Shown: positions 22,437-32,581 of the stretch, one piece after another
Position numbering within the stretch: the first letter of the stretch is position 1
How the letters are laid out: each line of letters opens with the position of its first letter
Program-made: the position numbers and the translations under genes
Origin: Daucus carota subsp. sativus
Taxonomy: Eukaryota > Streptophyta > Magnoliopsida > Apiales > Apiaceae
Direction: 5' to 3'
DNA length: 64,000 nt
NCBI RefSeq assembly: GCF_001625215.2
Contig: NC_030389.2
Location: 40,413,454 to 40,477,453, forward strand
The notes under the pieces: model-generated
What the model was told of the DNA's origin: nothing
The model's database searches: none
What the model saw: the letters and a program-made list of their open reading frames with translations, nothing else

Positions 22437-23282
22437 AATTCATAGGATTTTTATAATATGCAACAAGTTCAGAGAAAATGCATATGAAGCTTTCAAGTAA
22501 ATTACTTTTTTTTCTTATTTTAAAGGTAGTTTGATGTAACCAGTGACTTGATATAAAGATGATAAGCAAACTTTTTTTATTTTGTCATAAGATGATAAGC
22601 AAACTTAACTGGACAGAAATTAAAATAAACTGAAGGAATAATGCTGGTACTGTAAATAACTGAAATTAAACTGGAAAGGACATACAAGACAGTAAAGGAG
22701 AAATGCAGGTAAAATTACACCACTCAAGCCTGTCCTCCCCTACTCTGAGCAAGTGTCTCTGTCATTGGTTGTTTGCTCAAACTGTTACAGGCTCATGATT
22801 TAAGGTTGCTACAGGATAATACGACATCGTTTTGTGACTCAACTACTGATAAGAGCGAGTCCAAAAGCTTCCCTAAACAAGCTCCTAAGCTCAAACATAG
22901 GGAATGTGATCTAAAATGCGGTTCCAATAGTGTCCCCTAAATTACCGCGACATTCTCAAATTTACTAGTGATGCCCTAAAACCCACTAGTCATCCCTTAT
23001 TTCTTTTTCTTTTTTGGAATATAAAGTTCATTTCCTTCCCTATCTACACTCTGTCATCGCTACTCTACTAAGAGGCAAGTGAACACGTGTAGCCCTAAAT
23101 TTTTTGACATTGTTTAATCATTCTAAATTTAAAAAATTATAAAAATGTCACCATAAAATTTAAATTTTTTTAAGAGTTTTCCAAAAATTTGCTTAACGAC
23201 CCTTCAGGATTTGAATCTTCAATCCATCCTGACGAGGTAAAAGACAATTATACACTCTATTCTAGTTAAATGTGTTCCGAGT
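22437..23282. other. Spacer between copy B and the fourth fragment
   Basis: No gene is seen. The direct duplication AAGATGATAAGCAAACTT occurs at 22556 and 22588. Confidence 0.35.
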
Positions 23283-23571
23283 TTAATAAATAAAGAAAAG
23301 AATGAAAACCTGCCTATTTTCTTTGCTCTTCGAAATCTTTCCAAAAGTGGTTAGTTGTCCCCCGCTGCATCTGATCAAGTCAAGTGAAAAACGATAACAC
23401 AATTCTCTTGTAAACAATGACAAGAGTTGTTCTTTTTTTTTGCTTGGTGAGTTCTGCTTCTTGGAGCTGTCGAAACTTATGAACCGCGACATTTAAGATA
23501 ATGACCAGAATGATCACACCATTTACAACATTATTTGTACATCCAAACAGAAATTCCCAGTTTTGTGTCAT
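23283..23571 (-). pseudogene. Truncated fourth copy: 5' end of a tandem kinase gene
   Basis: Starting at ATG 23571-23569 the sequence encodes [20 protein letters not shown] and the rest of the membrane helix, nearly identical to copy B. A frame shift in an A/T run near 23435 moves the homology to another frame ([17 protein letters not shown]), then the similarity to RATSNFHDE dissolves near 23345. No kinase glycine loop follows. It is a 5' remnant left by unequal crossing-over or deletion between copy B and copy C. Confidence 0.8.
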
Positions 23572-24039
23572 TGTGGTACAAGTACAACCAGAAGAAGAAC
23601 AGTGAGATAAGAAAGCTCTGAGCTCACTTCCCAGTTCAATATAAATAAAGAAAGTCTCTACAATAGGCCCAACTCTCTACAATTACACCGGTAGTTGACT
23701 CACTCAAGTCCATACAACACAAAACAATTTGGGCCCATAAACAGAAACAGGGGCCTGACCCATAAACAAAAGCACATAAAAATTTGAAAATTTATACTGA
23801 ATATTCCAGTTTCTCGTCTGGAATCTGGATTGGCAAAATAATCTGATAATCGATCCAAATCTGAAATTTTAGAAATATTGAACCAATTCAAATGAACGGG
23901 GGGATATTAAATATACAGATCCAAAATTCAATCCGAAACCTGACACATCTTTGTGGAGGTTCGCGGCGTTTGAATTGTGCATTTATTTACCTAAATCACA
24001 ATGCTTTGTCTACCGGGGACCGAGGCCCTACTAAAAAAA

Positions 24040-24175
24040 ATTAAATCTAAAAACACTAGTGCTTATAAGATATCATAAACATAATTAAATGAGTACTAGA
24101 ATCCGAAAGAAGTGATAATTTAAAAAGTTTTTATTAAGTGAAAATAAGTGTTCAAGCAAGTGAGAAAATGATTTG
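24040..24175 (-). repeat. Relic of kinase-gene intron 1 between copies
   Basis: 24040-24175 (AAAAACACTAGTGCTTATAAGATATC..ATAATTAAATGAGTACTAGAA..AAAAGTTTTTATTAAGTG) matches 19665-19765 in intron 1 of copy B with scattered differences. It lies just downstream of the last exon of copy C, so it is a relic of another deleted copy. Confidence 0.6.
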
Positions 24176-24945
24176 ATGCTATGAATTTTTTGAGCAATTT
24201 ATTCTGTTTCTATATCTATTAAATAAATAAAATATTAAATTTATTTTTATTAATAACTCATAAGATAAACGGGTTTTTAAACAAAATTAACATGGAGAAA
24301 TATATTATACAGCGGAGTTGTAGTTTATTGGCACCATAAATATTCTATAAAAATGACAGAACTCAACTATATCGATTACATTTAATCATTGTTTTTATTG
24401 TAACTTCTTGCAGTTGACTTGCTCAAGTCGTTCTTGTTGGGTGTGTATCCTTCAAGTTTATCAAAGAAAGAAGCTGCTCTAATTCTTCTGCTACTTGCTT
24501 TGCATCAGGTCTTGATTTGGAATCTTGTGAGATGCATCTAAGTGCGAGGGAAGAAGCTGTTGATGCATCTTCTACAGTGTATTGGCCTTCTATACGTGCA
24601 TCCATTATATCCGATATTATCACATGCTCTTCGCTTAGCCGAGACACAGCCCAGGAGGCAAGATTCCTCTCCTCGACTGCTTTTGAAAGTTCAATTGTTC
24701 TTCGTCCTGTCAAAAGTTCCAGGAGGACAACTCCAAAGCTGTAGATATCGCTTTTCTTTGTTAATTCACCTTCATAAGAATAGATTATCATGGGATCAGA
24801 AAAGCTACAAAATGAAGATTGAAGATGGGGACAAAGTAAAGCACATAGATAAAACAGAAGCAAGGAGTATGTGCCCTACTTGATTACTGATATTTGCAAT
24901 CTACTTGCCACACATAAAGTGTGATCAACTTCCAGAAAAAACATA

Positions 24946-25223
24946 CTCCCTCCGTCCCACCAGGTTCTTTACAGTTTCCTTTTTTTTGACGTCTCACTCA
25001 ATTTTTTACATTACAAAACTTTCCCAAAATAGTTAATGGATCTCACCACTTTATCACTTTTTCTCCCCTTTCACACACTTTTACTCCACTATCTCTCTTT
25101 TATATATTAAAAATAAATGGGTCCCACCACTTCACTCACTTTTCTTCCTCTTTTCCACTACTTTATACATATTTCTTAACCGTGCCCAAACCCAATGTAA
25201 ACAACTGGGTGGGACGGAGGGAG
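24946..25223. mobile_element. Stowaway MITE, TA target, in intron 5 of copy C
   Basis: CTCCCTCCGTCCCACC and the inverted GGTGGGACGGAGGGAG form the ends of a 278-base element flanked by TA on both sides (24944-24945, 25224-25225). Both are classic Stowaway features. Confidence 0.85.
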
Positions 25224-25950
25224 TAATAATATTTTTTCTGAATCTTTTGGACGTAAGATGATACAGAATATGCTAAACCCTTTAGACTTGAGATTATGTG
25301 AAATATTAACCTGAATGAAAATATTCGGGATCTAGATAACCCAATGTTCCGCGAACAAGTGTAGTAACATGGGATCTTTCATCTTCTGGTCCATTCCTAG
25401 CGCAACAGAAACCAGAGAGCTTTGCATTGTATTCCTGTCAGTAATAGAAATTTTGTCAGGCAAAACTATATTTTTAGTGGGAACAATGGTTGGAAGTAAA
25501 TTTTAACCATCATTGCTTCTACATACTGAGTCAATCAATATGCTGGATCTTTTGACATCACGATGTATAACATTTACTCCTGGACTGTGAAGATATGCAA
25601 GCCCCTTGGCAGCTCCATGAGCAATACTTATACGCAGTTTCCAAGAGAGCGGTTGAGAGTCAGAATCCCCTGTTTCAACTGAATTAAATAACTGCATCAA
25701 GAATCAGTTTATCTCACAGGCATAGATTACAAATACATGTTTTGTCCCTTTTTAAAAGTTGAACAATTTTGTAGGTACCTTCTTAGGCCAAGTCTAATTG
25801 GCGTGTTATATCTTATTTCATGTCTATATTATAAAATGAAAACTAAAGTTTATCATACAATGGTGTTTCATATTTCATGCTAAGACAGAGAATAGTGTAC
25901 TTTGTGCTAAGTATAAAACAAAAGATAGATGTAAATATGATTGATCTAAT

Positions 25951-26120
25951 ACCGGGTCCAGGTCCCCAGCATATGATTGCTGAGGAGCTGTTATTTAACA
26001 CACGATTTTCCCACCGTTGGATCAGTTTATGAACGGCCAAAATTTAAAAATTTTCTCATACAACGCTGGAGAGCTAGATTTTGTTTTGAGCATACAACGC
26101 TTAAAAAACCATCTCATCAA
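25951..26120. mobile_element. Partial foldback MITE relative in intron 3 of copy C
   Basis: CCGGGTCCAGGTCCCCAGC starts a sequence related to the MITE at 22245-22436 (also CACCGTTGGATCA). The right end is not clear. The intron from 25692 to 26432 otherwise shows no coding sequence. Confidence 0.4.
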
Positions 26121-26459
26121 AAGTTGAAAAGTTAGGTTGGAAAAAAATAGTGTACTCCATATAGGTGGAGTTTTTGGAGAGCTGGTGAAATTTCGGAACA
26201 AGACTTGTACCAATGATCAGAGATGTGATAAGGTTAAAACACCAAAAACCATTGTTTAATGCTAAATTATAGGAATATCTCTGTCTTTTATAGCACAAGC
26301 ACTGCTGCAACTTGCTCTTGTAATTTTTCCTCTGCAACATCATAGCATGCCACTCCAAGCAGCGGATATTTTAAAACATAATATCCTTTTATAAGAGGAT
26401 AATATCAGAGCTAATAATGTTGAGAAACTCACGCAGAAGCTGGTCCAAGGGTCCATGAG

Positions 26460-27062
26460 CAGGGCCGGCTCTAGTGTAAGGCAAACTAAGCAGGGGCTTA
26501 GGGCCCCCAAACAAAAAAGGGCCCCAAATTTTTAAAACCTTTTATATATATCTTCATATATAAATATTAATATTTGTGTTATTAAAAATTTGTTGAAAAC
26601 AAACTTTAGCAAATAATTTTAATTTTTTAATATATTTAATTAATATAAAAAATTTTGATTTATTATTTAAAAATGAGAATAATTAAGTAAAGTATCATTT
26701 TTTTGAAAGATTTTTGAAATATAAATTATTTTTATTATGTTTCTATAAATAATATTTATCATATTTATATGAATATTTGTTCAAAAAAATTAAAATATAT
26801 ATATCATAAATAATTATGATGAAATTAGTGTTTGAGCTTGTCTTTTTCAGTGTTGTGTGTACATCTACTTATAACTCTTTCTCAACGACTCAATACTGAA
26901 CTATTATAAATTTTTCTCAGCTTCATCGTTCAACATCCAATATATTGAGATAAAGATTTTATATTAATAAATTTATATTATATACAAAAATTATATATAA
27001 ATATAGAAGGGTCTCATTTTTAAGTTTTGCTTAGGGCCCCAAATTTGGTTGAGCCGGCCCTG
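26460..27062. mobile_element. Non-autonomous hAT element inside copy C exon 3
   Basis: Perfect 12-base ends CAGGGCCGGCTC / GAGCCGGCCCTG bound 603 bases. The exact 8-base duplication TCCATGAG lies at 26452-26459 and 27063-27070. The interior is AT-rich and non-coding; GGGCCCC blocks lie near both ends. The element interrupts the second kinase domain of copy C between HAPHG and PLDQLL. The exact TSD suggests a fairly recent insertion. Confidence 0.9.
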
Positions 27063-27519
27063 TCCATGAGGTGCGTGCTCAAGTACTAGAAGCCGATGCT
27101 TCTTTTCACAGCAATATCCAATTAGTTGTACGATATTAGGATGACGAAGTTTTCCTAAAGTATTGATTTCTGTCTGTAATATAAGAGGTGACAGAGTTCG
27201 TTAGCAGCTTAAAATAAAACATAAACAACAAAAATTCTAAAACTAAAAGGTGACAGGAAAAAGTACTGCGGGCAAAAGTTGAAAAATGAGACTAACCAAC
27301 CACGGCTCCTCGAAATTTGGGTTATCTTTCAATCTCTTTATTGTAGTAACCAGACCAGTACCCCATTTTGCAACAGCAAATGTTTTCTCTTTAACGTAAC
27401 CCTTATAAAGAGTATAATAAGCATCATCCCCCTGCATAGCCTCGAAGGGGAACTTGCTGGTAGCTTGAATCTTATAGATATTTTGTTGAAGGAAACATTA
27501 TGACGTGATCATGGAATGT

Positions 27520-27840
27520 TTTACCAAGTCGAGCTCGATTCAAATTACCCGGCTCATAAAGTTCACGAGCCTTATTGAGACTCTATTATTTTTAAAATTT
27601 TTATTATAAATATATTTTTATAAAAATATTTATTTTTTATTTATATTTTTTTATATTTAATCGAACCAGACCGGTCATATTTCGAGATTTGTCAATATTT
27701 GGTGACTTGATTCGAGCCTTCGAACCGAACTCGAGCCTTTACGAGCCGAATTTCGAACTTGAAATTAAAGGTCGGTTCGAACCCGAGCTCGAGCCCAAAC
27801 TTTTTAGTCAAACTCGAGCTAAGCGAGCAATGTTTGACTT
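27520..27840. repeat. TCGAGC-motif repeat, second copy
   Basis: GTCGAGCTCGATTC, CGAACTCGAGCC and CGAGCTCGAGCCC units flank an AT-rich core, as at 9365-9830 but in the opposite orientation. It abuts the 5' edge of copy C exon 2, and part of that exon seems to have been lost. Confidence 0.5.
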
Positions 27841-27894
27841 ATATAAATATTTTTGAAAGTCAATTAATAAAGAAATTTTTTGAATACAATTAGA

Positions 27895-28205
27895 GCATCT
27901 ACAGTGAGGTTGCCTATAATCGTTGGCTAAATTGAACATGTAACATATTATGTAAAATTTGATGAATCTCTGAGACATTGTGCTTCAATGATATTGGCTA
28001 TAATAAATGATGTGTAATCTTTCAACACATTTCTTACATTTTGTAGAAGTTCGACAAATATAGTCATCCATATGAAGTTGGCTAAAATGATAGAGAATAG
28101 ATTGGCACGGTTGAAGTGTAATTTTTTGAAAATTGGCAATATTTTTATTTTTGGTATGCCAATTCAATTTTTAGCATGGTTTTCTACCGTTGGAGATCTC
28201 CTAGA
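27895..28205. mobile_element. MITE with AGAGCATCTAC / TTGGAGATCTCCT ends
   Basis: AGAGCATCTACAGTGAGGTTG at 27893 and TACCGTTGGAGATCTCCT ending near 28204 are diverged inverted repeats of the common plant GAGCATCTCCAAC MITE type. GGCTAAATTG and CCAATTCAATTTTTAGC extend the inverse symmetry. Confidence 0.45.
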
Positions 28206-28300
28206 AAACAATAATATTAATTAGCTAGATTGATAATTAGATCAGTTAGCGATGTATTGGTCTAATACATAAGATTAATAGGAATTATAAAATCGGTCTT

Positions 28301-28477
28301 TCTAGTGTGTGTCCAAGGGCACACAATAAACACTAAATTCTATAAAAATGGCTTATTTTGATTGGTGGAGTAGATGTGAATGCAGGGGGCCATCATCATT
28401 TATTGTTCATCCACCAATCAAATGAGCTATTTTTATTGGAGTTAAGGACTATTGTGTGCTCTTGGGCACACCATAGA
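28301..28477. mobile_element. Short MITE in intron 1 of copy C (TCTAGTGTGTGTCC ends)
   Basis: TCTAGTGTGTGTCCAAGGGC and the inverse of GCTCTTGGGCACACCATAGA form 28-base terminal inverted repeats around 177 bases. The inner part TTGATTGGTGGA / TCCACCAATCAAA extends the symmetry. Confidence 0.6.
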
Positions 28478-28531
28478 AAATCCCTTATAAAATTAATAGA
28501 AGATTCCTTAAAGAATCAAAACTAAGATTAC

Positions 28532-29795
28532 CTGATCTGGCAAGACCTGCAGGTGAGAGTGAAGCAAAAAATCTTTTAATAACAGAAGACCGCTTTTTCT
28601 GATGCCTACCGCTGGATATACCCTGCATCTCATTTTCAGAATTTTCATTAATCACCTCATGGTATGATATATCTGTTTCCTCTTGGTTATCATCACTAGT
28701 TATCATCTCTGGACCAAAATTTTCTTGCAAGGCCAAGGCAGAATCAAGACCAACCACAACCTGAGCCATAGTGGGACGCTGTTTAGGTTCGATATGTAAA
28801 CACTGGATTGCAACTTTCACAAACATCTCTAGAGAATCAGGATTCACATTGGCCTTTATTCCCGGATCAATAATCTCTCCCAAGCATTTCTCTTTAAAGC
28901 ATTGTTGTGCCCATCCAGCTAAATTAATTCGCTCGTTATCCGGATTCTTGTACACTGCTGGCCTTCCACACAAGACCTCAAATAACACAACACCCAAGGC
29001 ATACACATCGGATTTCCTCGTGAGCCTTTGAGTTCGGAAATAATCAGGATCAAAATATCCGAAGCTTCCTTTCACCTGAGTGCTTACGAATGTATCTGCC
29101 TGATTTGCTGGACTTGTTCTAGATAATCCGAAATCAGAAACCTTAGCTTCAAAATTCTGGTCAAGTAAGATGTTAGTGCTCTTTACATCTCGGTGTATGA
29201 TTCTCTGGTAAATGCCAGTTCCAGTGTGAAGGTAGTCCAGTCCTTGAGCTGCCCCGATGCAAATCCTGAGACGTCGAACCCATGAAAGAGGTGGAGAAGA
29301 AGTGTCATCTTGTCTAAGCCTCTTATGAATATGATCGGCTAACGTGCCACCTGCCATAAATTCATAAACAAGAATCATCTCATAACCTTCATCACAGTAA
29401 CCAATCAAGGACACTAGATGGCTGTGCCGAACTTTTGAGAGCATCTCAATCTCTGCCCGGAATTCTGTGGATCCTTGACTCGACATGGATTTCAACCGTT
29501 TTATGGCAACTAAAGTTGCTCCCAGAGTTCCTTTGTAAACATTTCCAAACCCGCCTTTTCCGATCACTAAATCGTCGTGGAAGTTAGATGTCGCCCGCTT
29601 CATCTCATTAAAGGAGAAACGGTAACATGATTGTCGAGTAGACAATGATTGAAGCCAGTTATTTTGCTCCACGACTTCTGCTTCTTGAAGTTTTTGGAGC
29701 ATATAAACCACGATATTCAAGATGGTAATAAGAATAATTGCTAAATTTACAATGATGTTTGTATTAGCATGCAGATCGCGTTGACACTTGCCAAG
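28532..29795 (-). CDS. Copy C: first kinase domain (CrRLK1L-like), intact
   Basis: The open frame covers TNIIVNLAIILITILNIVVY (membrane helix), [17 protein letters not shown], glycine loop [54 protein letters not shown] and [20 protein letters not shown]. It ends LARS at the phase-1 donor TCAG|GTAATC at 28532/28531. All catalytic residues are kept. In contrast to copies A and B there is no stop in this domain. The start is uncertain, as no in-frame ATG precedes the helix. Confidence 0.8.
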
Positions 29796-30244
29796 TTAAG
29801 ATCCAGCAAACATGAATACGTTATGTAACTTGTAACAATATTTGTTCATTTTAGGGGGAAAAAGTTTAATAATCCGTTAAATGTTGGCATGTTGAACTGA
29901 GTGAAATTTGGGAGAGAAATAAAGGTTGAAGTCGTAGATGCAGTATGAACCCATTCCTTGACTTTCAAATGCAGAGCTGATATATTCCTTGAATTCTTCA
30001 TCGTAGAGCTGTCTGAGATATCATGCCCAATGACTTAGCGAGAGCAGACAAGAACCCTGAGATAAACTCACAAGTTTTCTCCGTTAAATTCAAACATATA
30101 AATATAGTTTTTTTTTTTTTTTGCGACAATATAAATATAGAGTTTACTTCTTTGTATGATTTTGTTTGTCTTATCTTTTTTGTTTGTCTTATCTTATTTT
30201 TCAAATTTAAATTATTTACTTTAAAAAATATATAAAAATATATA
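29796..30244. other. 5' flank of copy C
   Basis: No gene is seen. ORFs at 29998-30204 (minus) and 30023-30235 (plus) are T/A-rich shadows without family resemblance. A possible upstream exon carrying the start codon of copy C was sought here and not found. Confidence 0.35.
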
Positions 30245-30878
30245 CTTCCTCCGTCCCTGTCATTTCTTTACAGTTTTTTTCACCGCTCGACACGCATTTT
30301 AAGGCTCTTATAAAATATAGTCCCGTAACTTATTTTTCAAATTTTCTTTTTGTGTATAAAAATTCAAATTTTTATTAGAAAAAACGAATTAAGAAATATG
30401 TTACGGGGAACTATGTTTTCTATTATTATTAAAATACGTGCCGAACTCTCGTCCCCCCACCTAAACTACCTAGGGGCAGAGCAGGGGCGGACCCATAGCC
30501 TTGGCTATGGGTTCCCGGGCACCCACTCAACTTCCCACCGAAGTGTAATTATAAGGTAAATTTCGGTTAAAAATTAATTTAAAATTTAGCAGGAACCCAC
30601 TAAAATATTTACCAAACTCATTATTTACCTCAATAATTTAGAGATCTTATTAACTATTGGGCGATTGGTGTTCGGAATAATTTAAAATGTTGTATTTATT
30701 AAGATATTTGTCTAAATATATACTTTTTAGTTTCCGGTGTTCTTTAAATTAACATTTAATATTAATATCAAAAATTTAAATATTGATATCTAAATAAATA
30801 TTTATTATTTATATTACTAAAGTAAAATAAGGAACCCAGTGAGAAAAATTTCTGGGTCCGCCACTGGGGCAGAGGGAG
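30245..30878. mobile_element. Stowaway-like MITE, TA target, split by a hAT
   Basis: CTTCCTCCGTCCCTGTC on the left and GGGGCAGAGGGAG on the right are the ends, with TA flanking (30243-30244, 30879-30880). The 385-base hAT plus its 8-base duplication lies near the right end. Confidence 0.7.
30482..30866. mobile_element. Non-autonomous hAT element (CAGGGGCGGACCCA ends)
   Basis: CAGGGGCGGACCCA and the inverse of TGGGTCCGCCACTG match at 13 of 14 positions. The exact 8-base duplication GGGCAGAG lies at 30474-30481 and 30867-30874. Interior non-coding. Confidence 0.88.
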
Positions 30879-30880
30879 TA

Positions 30881-31331
30881 TTACTTTGGTATTCACCCAA
30901 ATACACTAGATAATCACATATTCTCCTGGTATAGACCTCGTCACAGCATTGTGCTGGAGTTACTCTGACCGTAAGGAAGTAGGTAAGGATACCAGCTAGT
31001 GGAGTTTTTACTCTATAAACAACAGCAACGAAAAAACATACATATATTCACCGACTCTAAAAGTCTAAGTCATACAATGAAAACAAGACAAACGCATTTG
31101 ACATTTGGATCAGATAACCTGGATTACTGGCCCTTAATATATATTTTAATATTCTAATACAGATTAAGAGATAGTTGTTGGCTTCCTCTAATCTCAACAC
31201 TTATTCAACTCAAATTTTCCCCGATGATTCACATATATTAATCTACATATATATCACTTATGTGAAGATCATTAAGATCATTAAGCCTATAAATACAAGG
31301 CTTTAGTTAACTAATACAAAACAAATTAAAG
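30881..31331 (+). promoter_or_regulatory. Upstream region and TATA box of the extensin gene
   Basis: TATAAATA at 31288-31295 lies 37 bases before the start codon at 31332. The leader between them is short and A-rich. No other element can be named with confidence. Confidence 0.45.
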
Positions 31332-31781
31332 ATGGGAAGATCAATAGCAATCTCTCTAGTTGTAGTACTAGTGTGTCTCATCTTAGCATCAGAAACAGCA
31401 GCAAAGAAACGAAAATCTCCCCCACCACCTAAACAATCTCCAACGCTTTATCACTCCCCTCCTCCACCAAGAGCTGTGGAATATCCTCCGCCACCACCTC
31501 CTATTTATTCTCCCCCACCTCCACCTCCTCCACCTCCTCCTCCTCCTCCTCCTCCTCCCATGCACTCATTGCCACCACCATTTCATTATCACTCACCGCG
31601 CCATCCGGTTCATGCCCCACCACCACCTAAGCACCATTCTCATCACTACAAGTACAAGTCTCCGCCACCACCTGCACATTATCCCGCACCAAAATATCAC
31701 TACAAGTACAAGTCTCCGCCACCACCACCACCAGCCACGCATCATTATTACTTTAATTCACCTCCCCCTCACCACTACTAA
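31332..31781 (+). CDS. Extensin-like hydroxyproline-rich cell-wall protein
   Basis: Single exon, 149 residues. Residues 1-24 form a signal peptide (hydrophobic core ISLVVVLVCLILA, then ASETAA). The mature chain begins KKRKSPPPP and is built of SPPPP and PPPP blocks, a run of 16 or more Pro (about residues 61-76), a His-rich middle, two KYKSPPPP units and a C-terminus PPPHHY. SP(n) blocks are prolyl-hydroxylated and arabinosylated in extensins, and Tyr in YKYK-type motifs can be cross-linked by peroxidase, so the product is expected in the wall. It is short for a classical extensin (often 250 or more residues) and fits the short/chimeric extensin class. An AATAAA-like signal (CAATAAAATT, 31924) follows. 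The plus frame overlapping it at 31612-31812 is a shadow. Confidence 0.88.
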   Translation: MGRSIAISLVVVLVCLILASETAAKKRKSPPPPKQSPTLYHSPPPPRAVEYPPPPPPIYSPPPPPPPPPPPPPPPPMHSLPPPFHYHSPRHPVHAPPPPKHHSHHYKYKSPPPPAHYPAPKYHYKYKSPPPPPPATHHYYFNSPPPHHY

Positions 31782-31920
31782 GATGAAGTGTCCTCATTGC
31801 CGAACAAGATGAGGTAATATTAATGGCGTACGTGCATGATGTTTTCGATATATCTATGGGATCAATATATGATGATGTAAGGCATCTAATTTTCATTTTA
31901 TGTATCAATAATTTGTTCAC

Positions 31921-31933
31921 AATCAATAAAATT
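31921..31933 (+). terminator. Polyadenylation signal region of the extensin gene
   Basis: AATCAATAAAATT lies 140 bases past the stop with a T-rich stretch before it, as in plant 3' ends. Confidence 0.45.
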
Positions 31934-32084
31934 TTGTTATGTGTTCAGCGTGATCAGATACTAATTAATATTTCATGTTTGATCTCACGAGGAGTGTGAT
32001 ATAAAATTCATGGTTTAATTACTGTATGTACCATTTTAGACTTTTTAGTAGAGCACCCTCTCTCGTATATATTGTTACTCAGTA

Positions 32085-32579
32085 CTCCCATTTTATATGA
32101 CTTTTACTCTTTTTTGGGACGTCCACATACTTACTATTTTTGAACACTACTTTCTACTATTACACTAACTACTTTCTTCCACTATCTCCATTATATAATA
32201 ATATAAACACTATTACACCCACTACTTTCCTCCACTATCTCAAATCTATTATTAAATATTGATAGGTTCTCCCATTTTTCAACTAAACTTACTACTCCCT
32301 CTGTCCCCTCATTTGTTTACATTGGGGGACGGGGGCTCGTCACGCATTATAATGCTCTCGTAAAACGTAGTTCGATAAATTATTTCGAACTTTTTTTTGT
32401 TCTGAATAAAAATTTGATGTTTATATTTTTATACAAAAAAGAAAAAAATTAAAAATAAGCCTTAAAATGCGTGTCGAGCAGTGTGAAAAAACTGTAAACA
32501 AATGAGGGGACAGAGAGAGTATCTTTTTCTTAATCTTCGTGAAAGTCAAACCAGCTCATTTATTATAGGACGGAGAGAG
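32085..32579. mobile_element. Stowaway-like MITE, TA target, with a nested Stowaway
   Basis: CTCCCATTTTATATGACTTT and the inverse of the right end (CTCTCTCCGTCCTATAATAA) are flanked by TA at 32083-32084 and 32580-32581. A 225-base element is nested inside at 32295-32519. Confidence 0.55.
32295..32519. mobile_element. Nested Stowaway-like MITE, TA target
   Basis: CTCCCTCTGTCCCCTCATTT and the inverse ends (AAATGAGGGGACAGAGAGAG) bound 225 bases, flanked by TA (32293-32294, 32520-32521). Same family as 16427, 30245 and 48187. Confidence 0.75.
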
Positions 32580-32581
32580 TA

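Larger units (their letters stand above)
24423..27500 (-). pseudogene. Copy C: second kinase domain, pseudokinase broken by a hAT
   Basis: The N-lobe aligns residue by residue with copy A, but the glycine loop is MQGDDAYYTLYKG, with no GxGxxG. The lysine remains in [26 protein letters not shown] and LVLEHAPHG precede the insertion, and PLDQLL follows it. The catalytic loop is [12 protein letters not shown] (Asn to Ser), and DFG is replaced by GFCCA. GTLGYLDPEYFHSG and [18 protein letters not shown] complete the C-lobe. The final exon ends THPTRTT and stop at 24423. Loss of the glycine loop and DFG in a still open frame shows pseudokinase evolution before the transposon hit. Confidence 0.75.
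24423..29795 (-). pseudogene. Tandem kinase-pseudokinase gene, copy C (hAT in exon 3)
   Basis: Exons on minus: about 29795-28532, about 27500-27297, 27173-26433 (with a hAT at 27062-26460), 25691-25527, 25435-25311 and 24769-24423. Exon phases match copies A and B. Kinase 1 is fully open, but the MTQNW start is absent: the frame upstream meets TAA at 29798-29796 and the first ATG (29702) falls inside the membrane segment. The linker and start of exon 2 are lost next to a TCGAGC repeat (27520-27840). The hAT interrupts the second domain after LVLEHAPHG. Copy C is therefore probably inactive as a fusion, although kinase 1 could still be made if an unseen first exon exists upstream. Confidence 0.75.

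Noticed and set aside
31612-31812. Second open frame over the extensin gene
   Set aside because: A frame-shifted reading of the Pro codons (His/Thr/Leu-rich) without start context.
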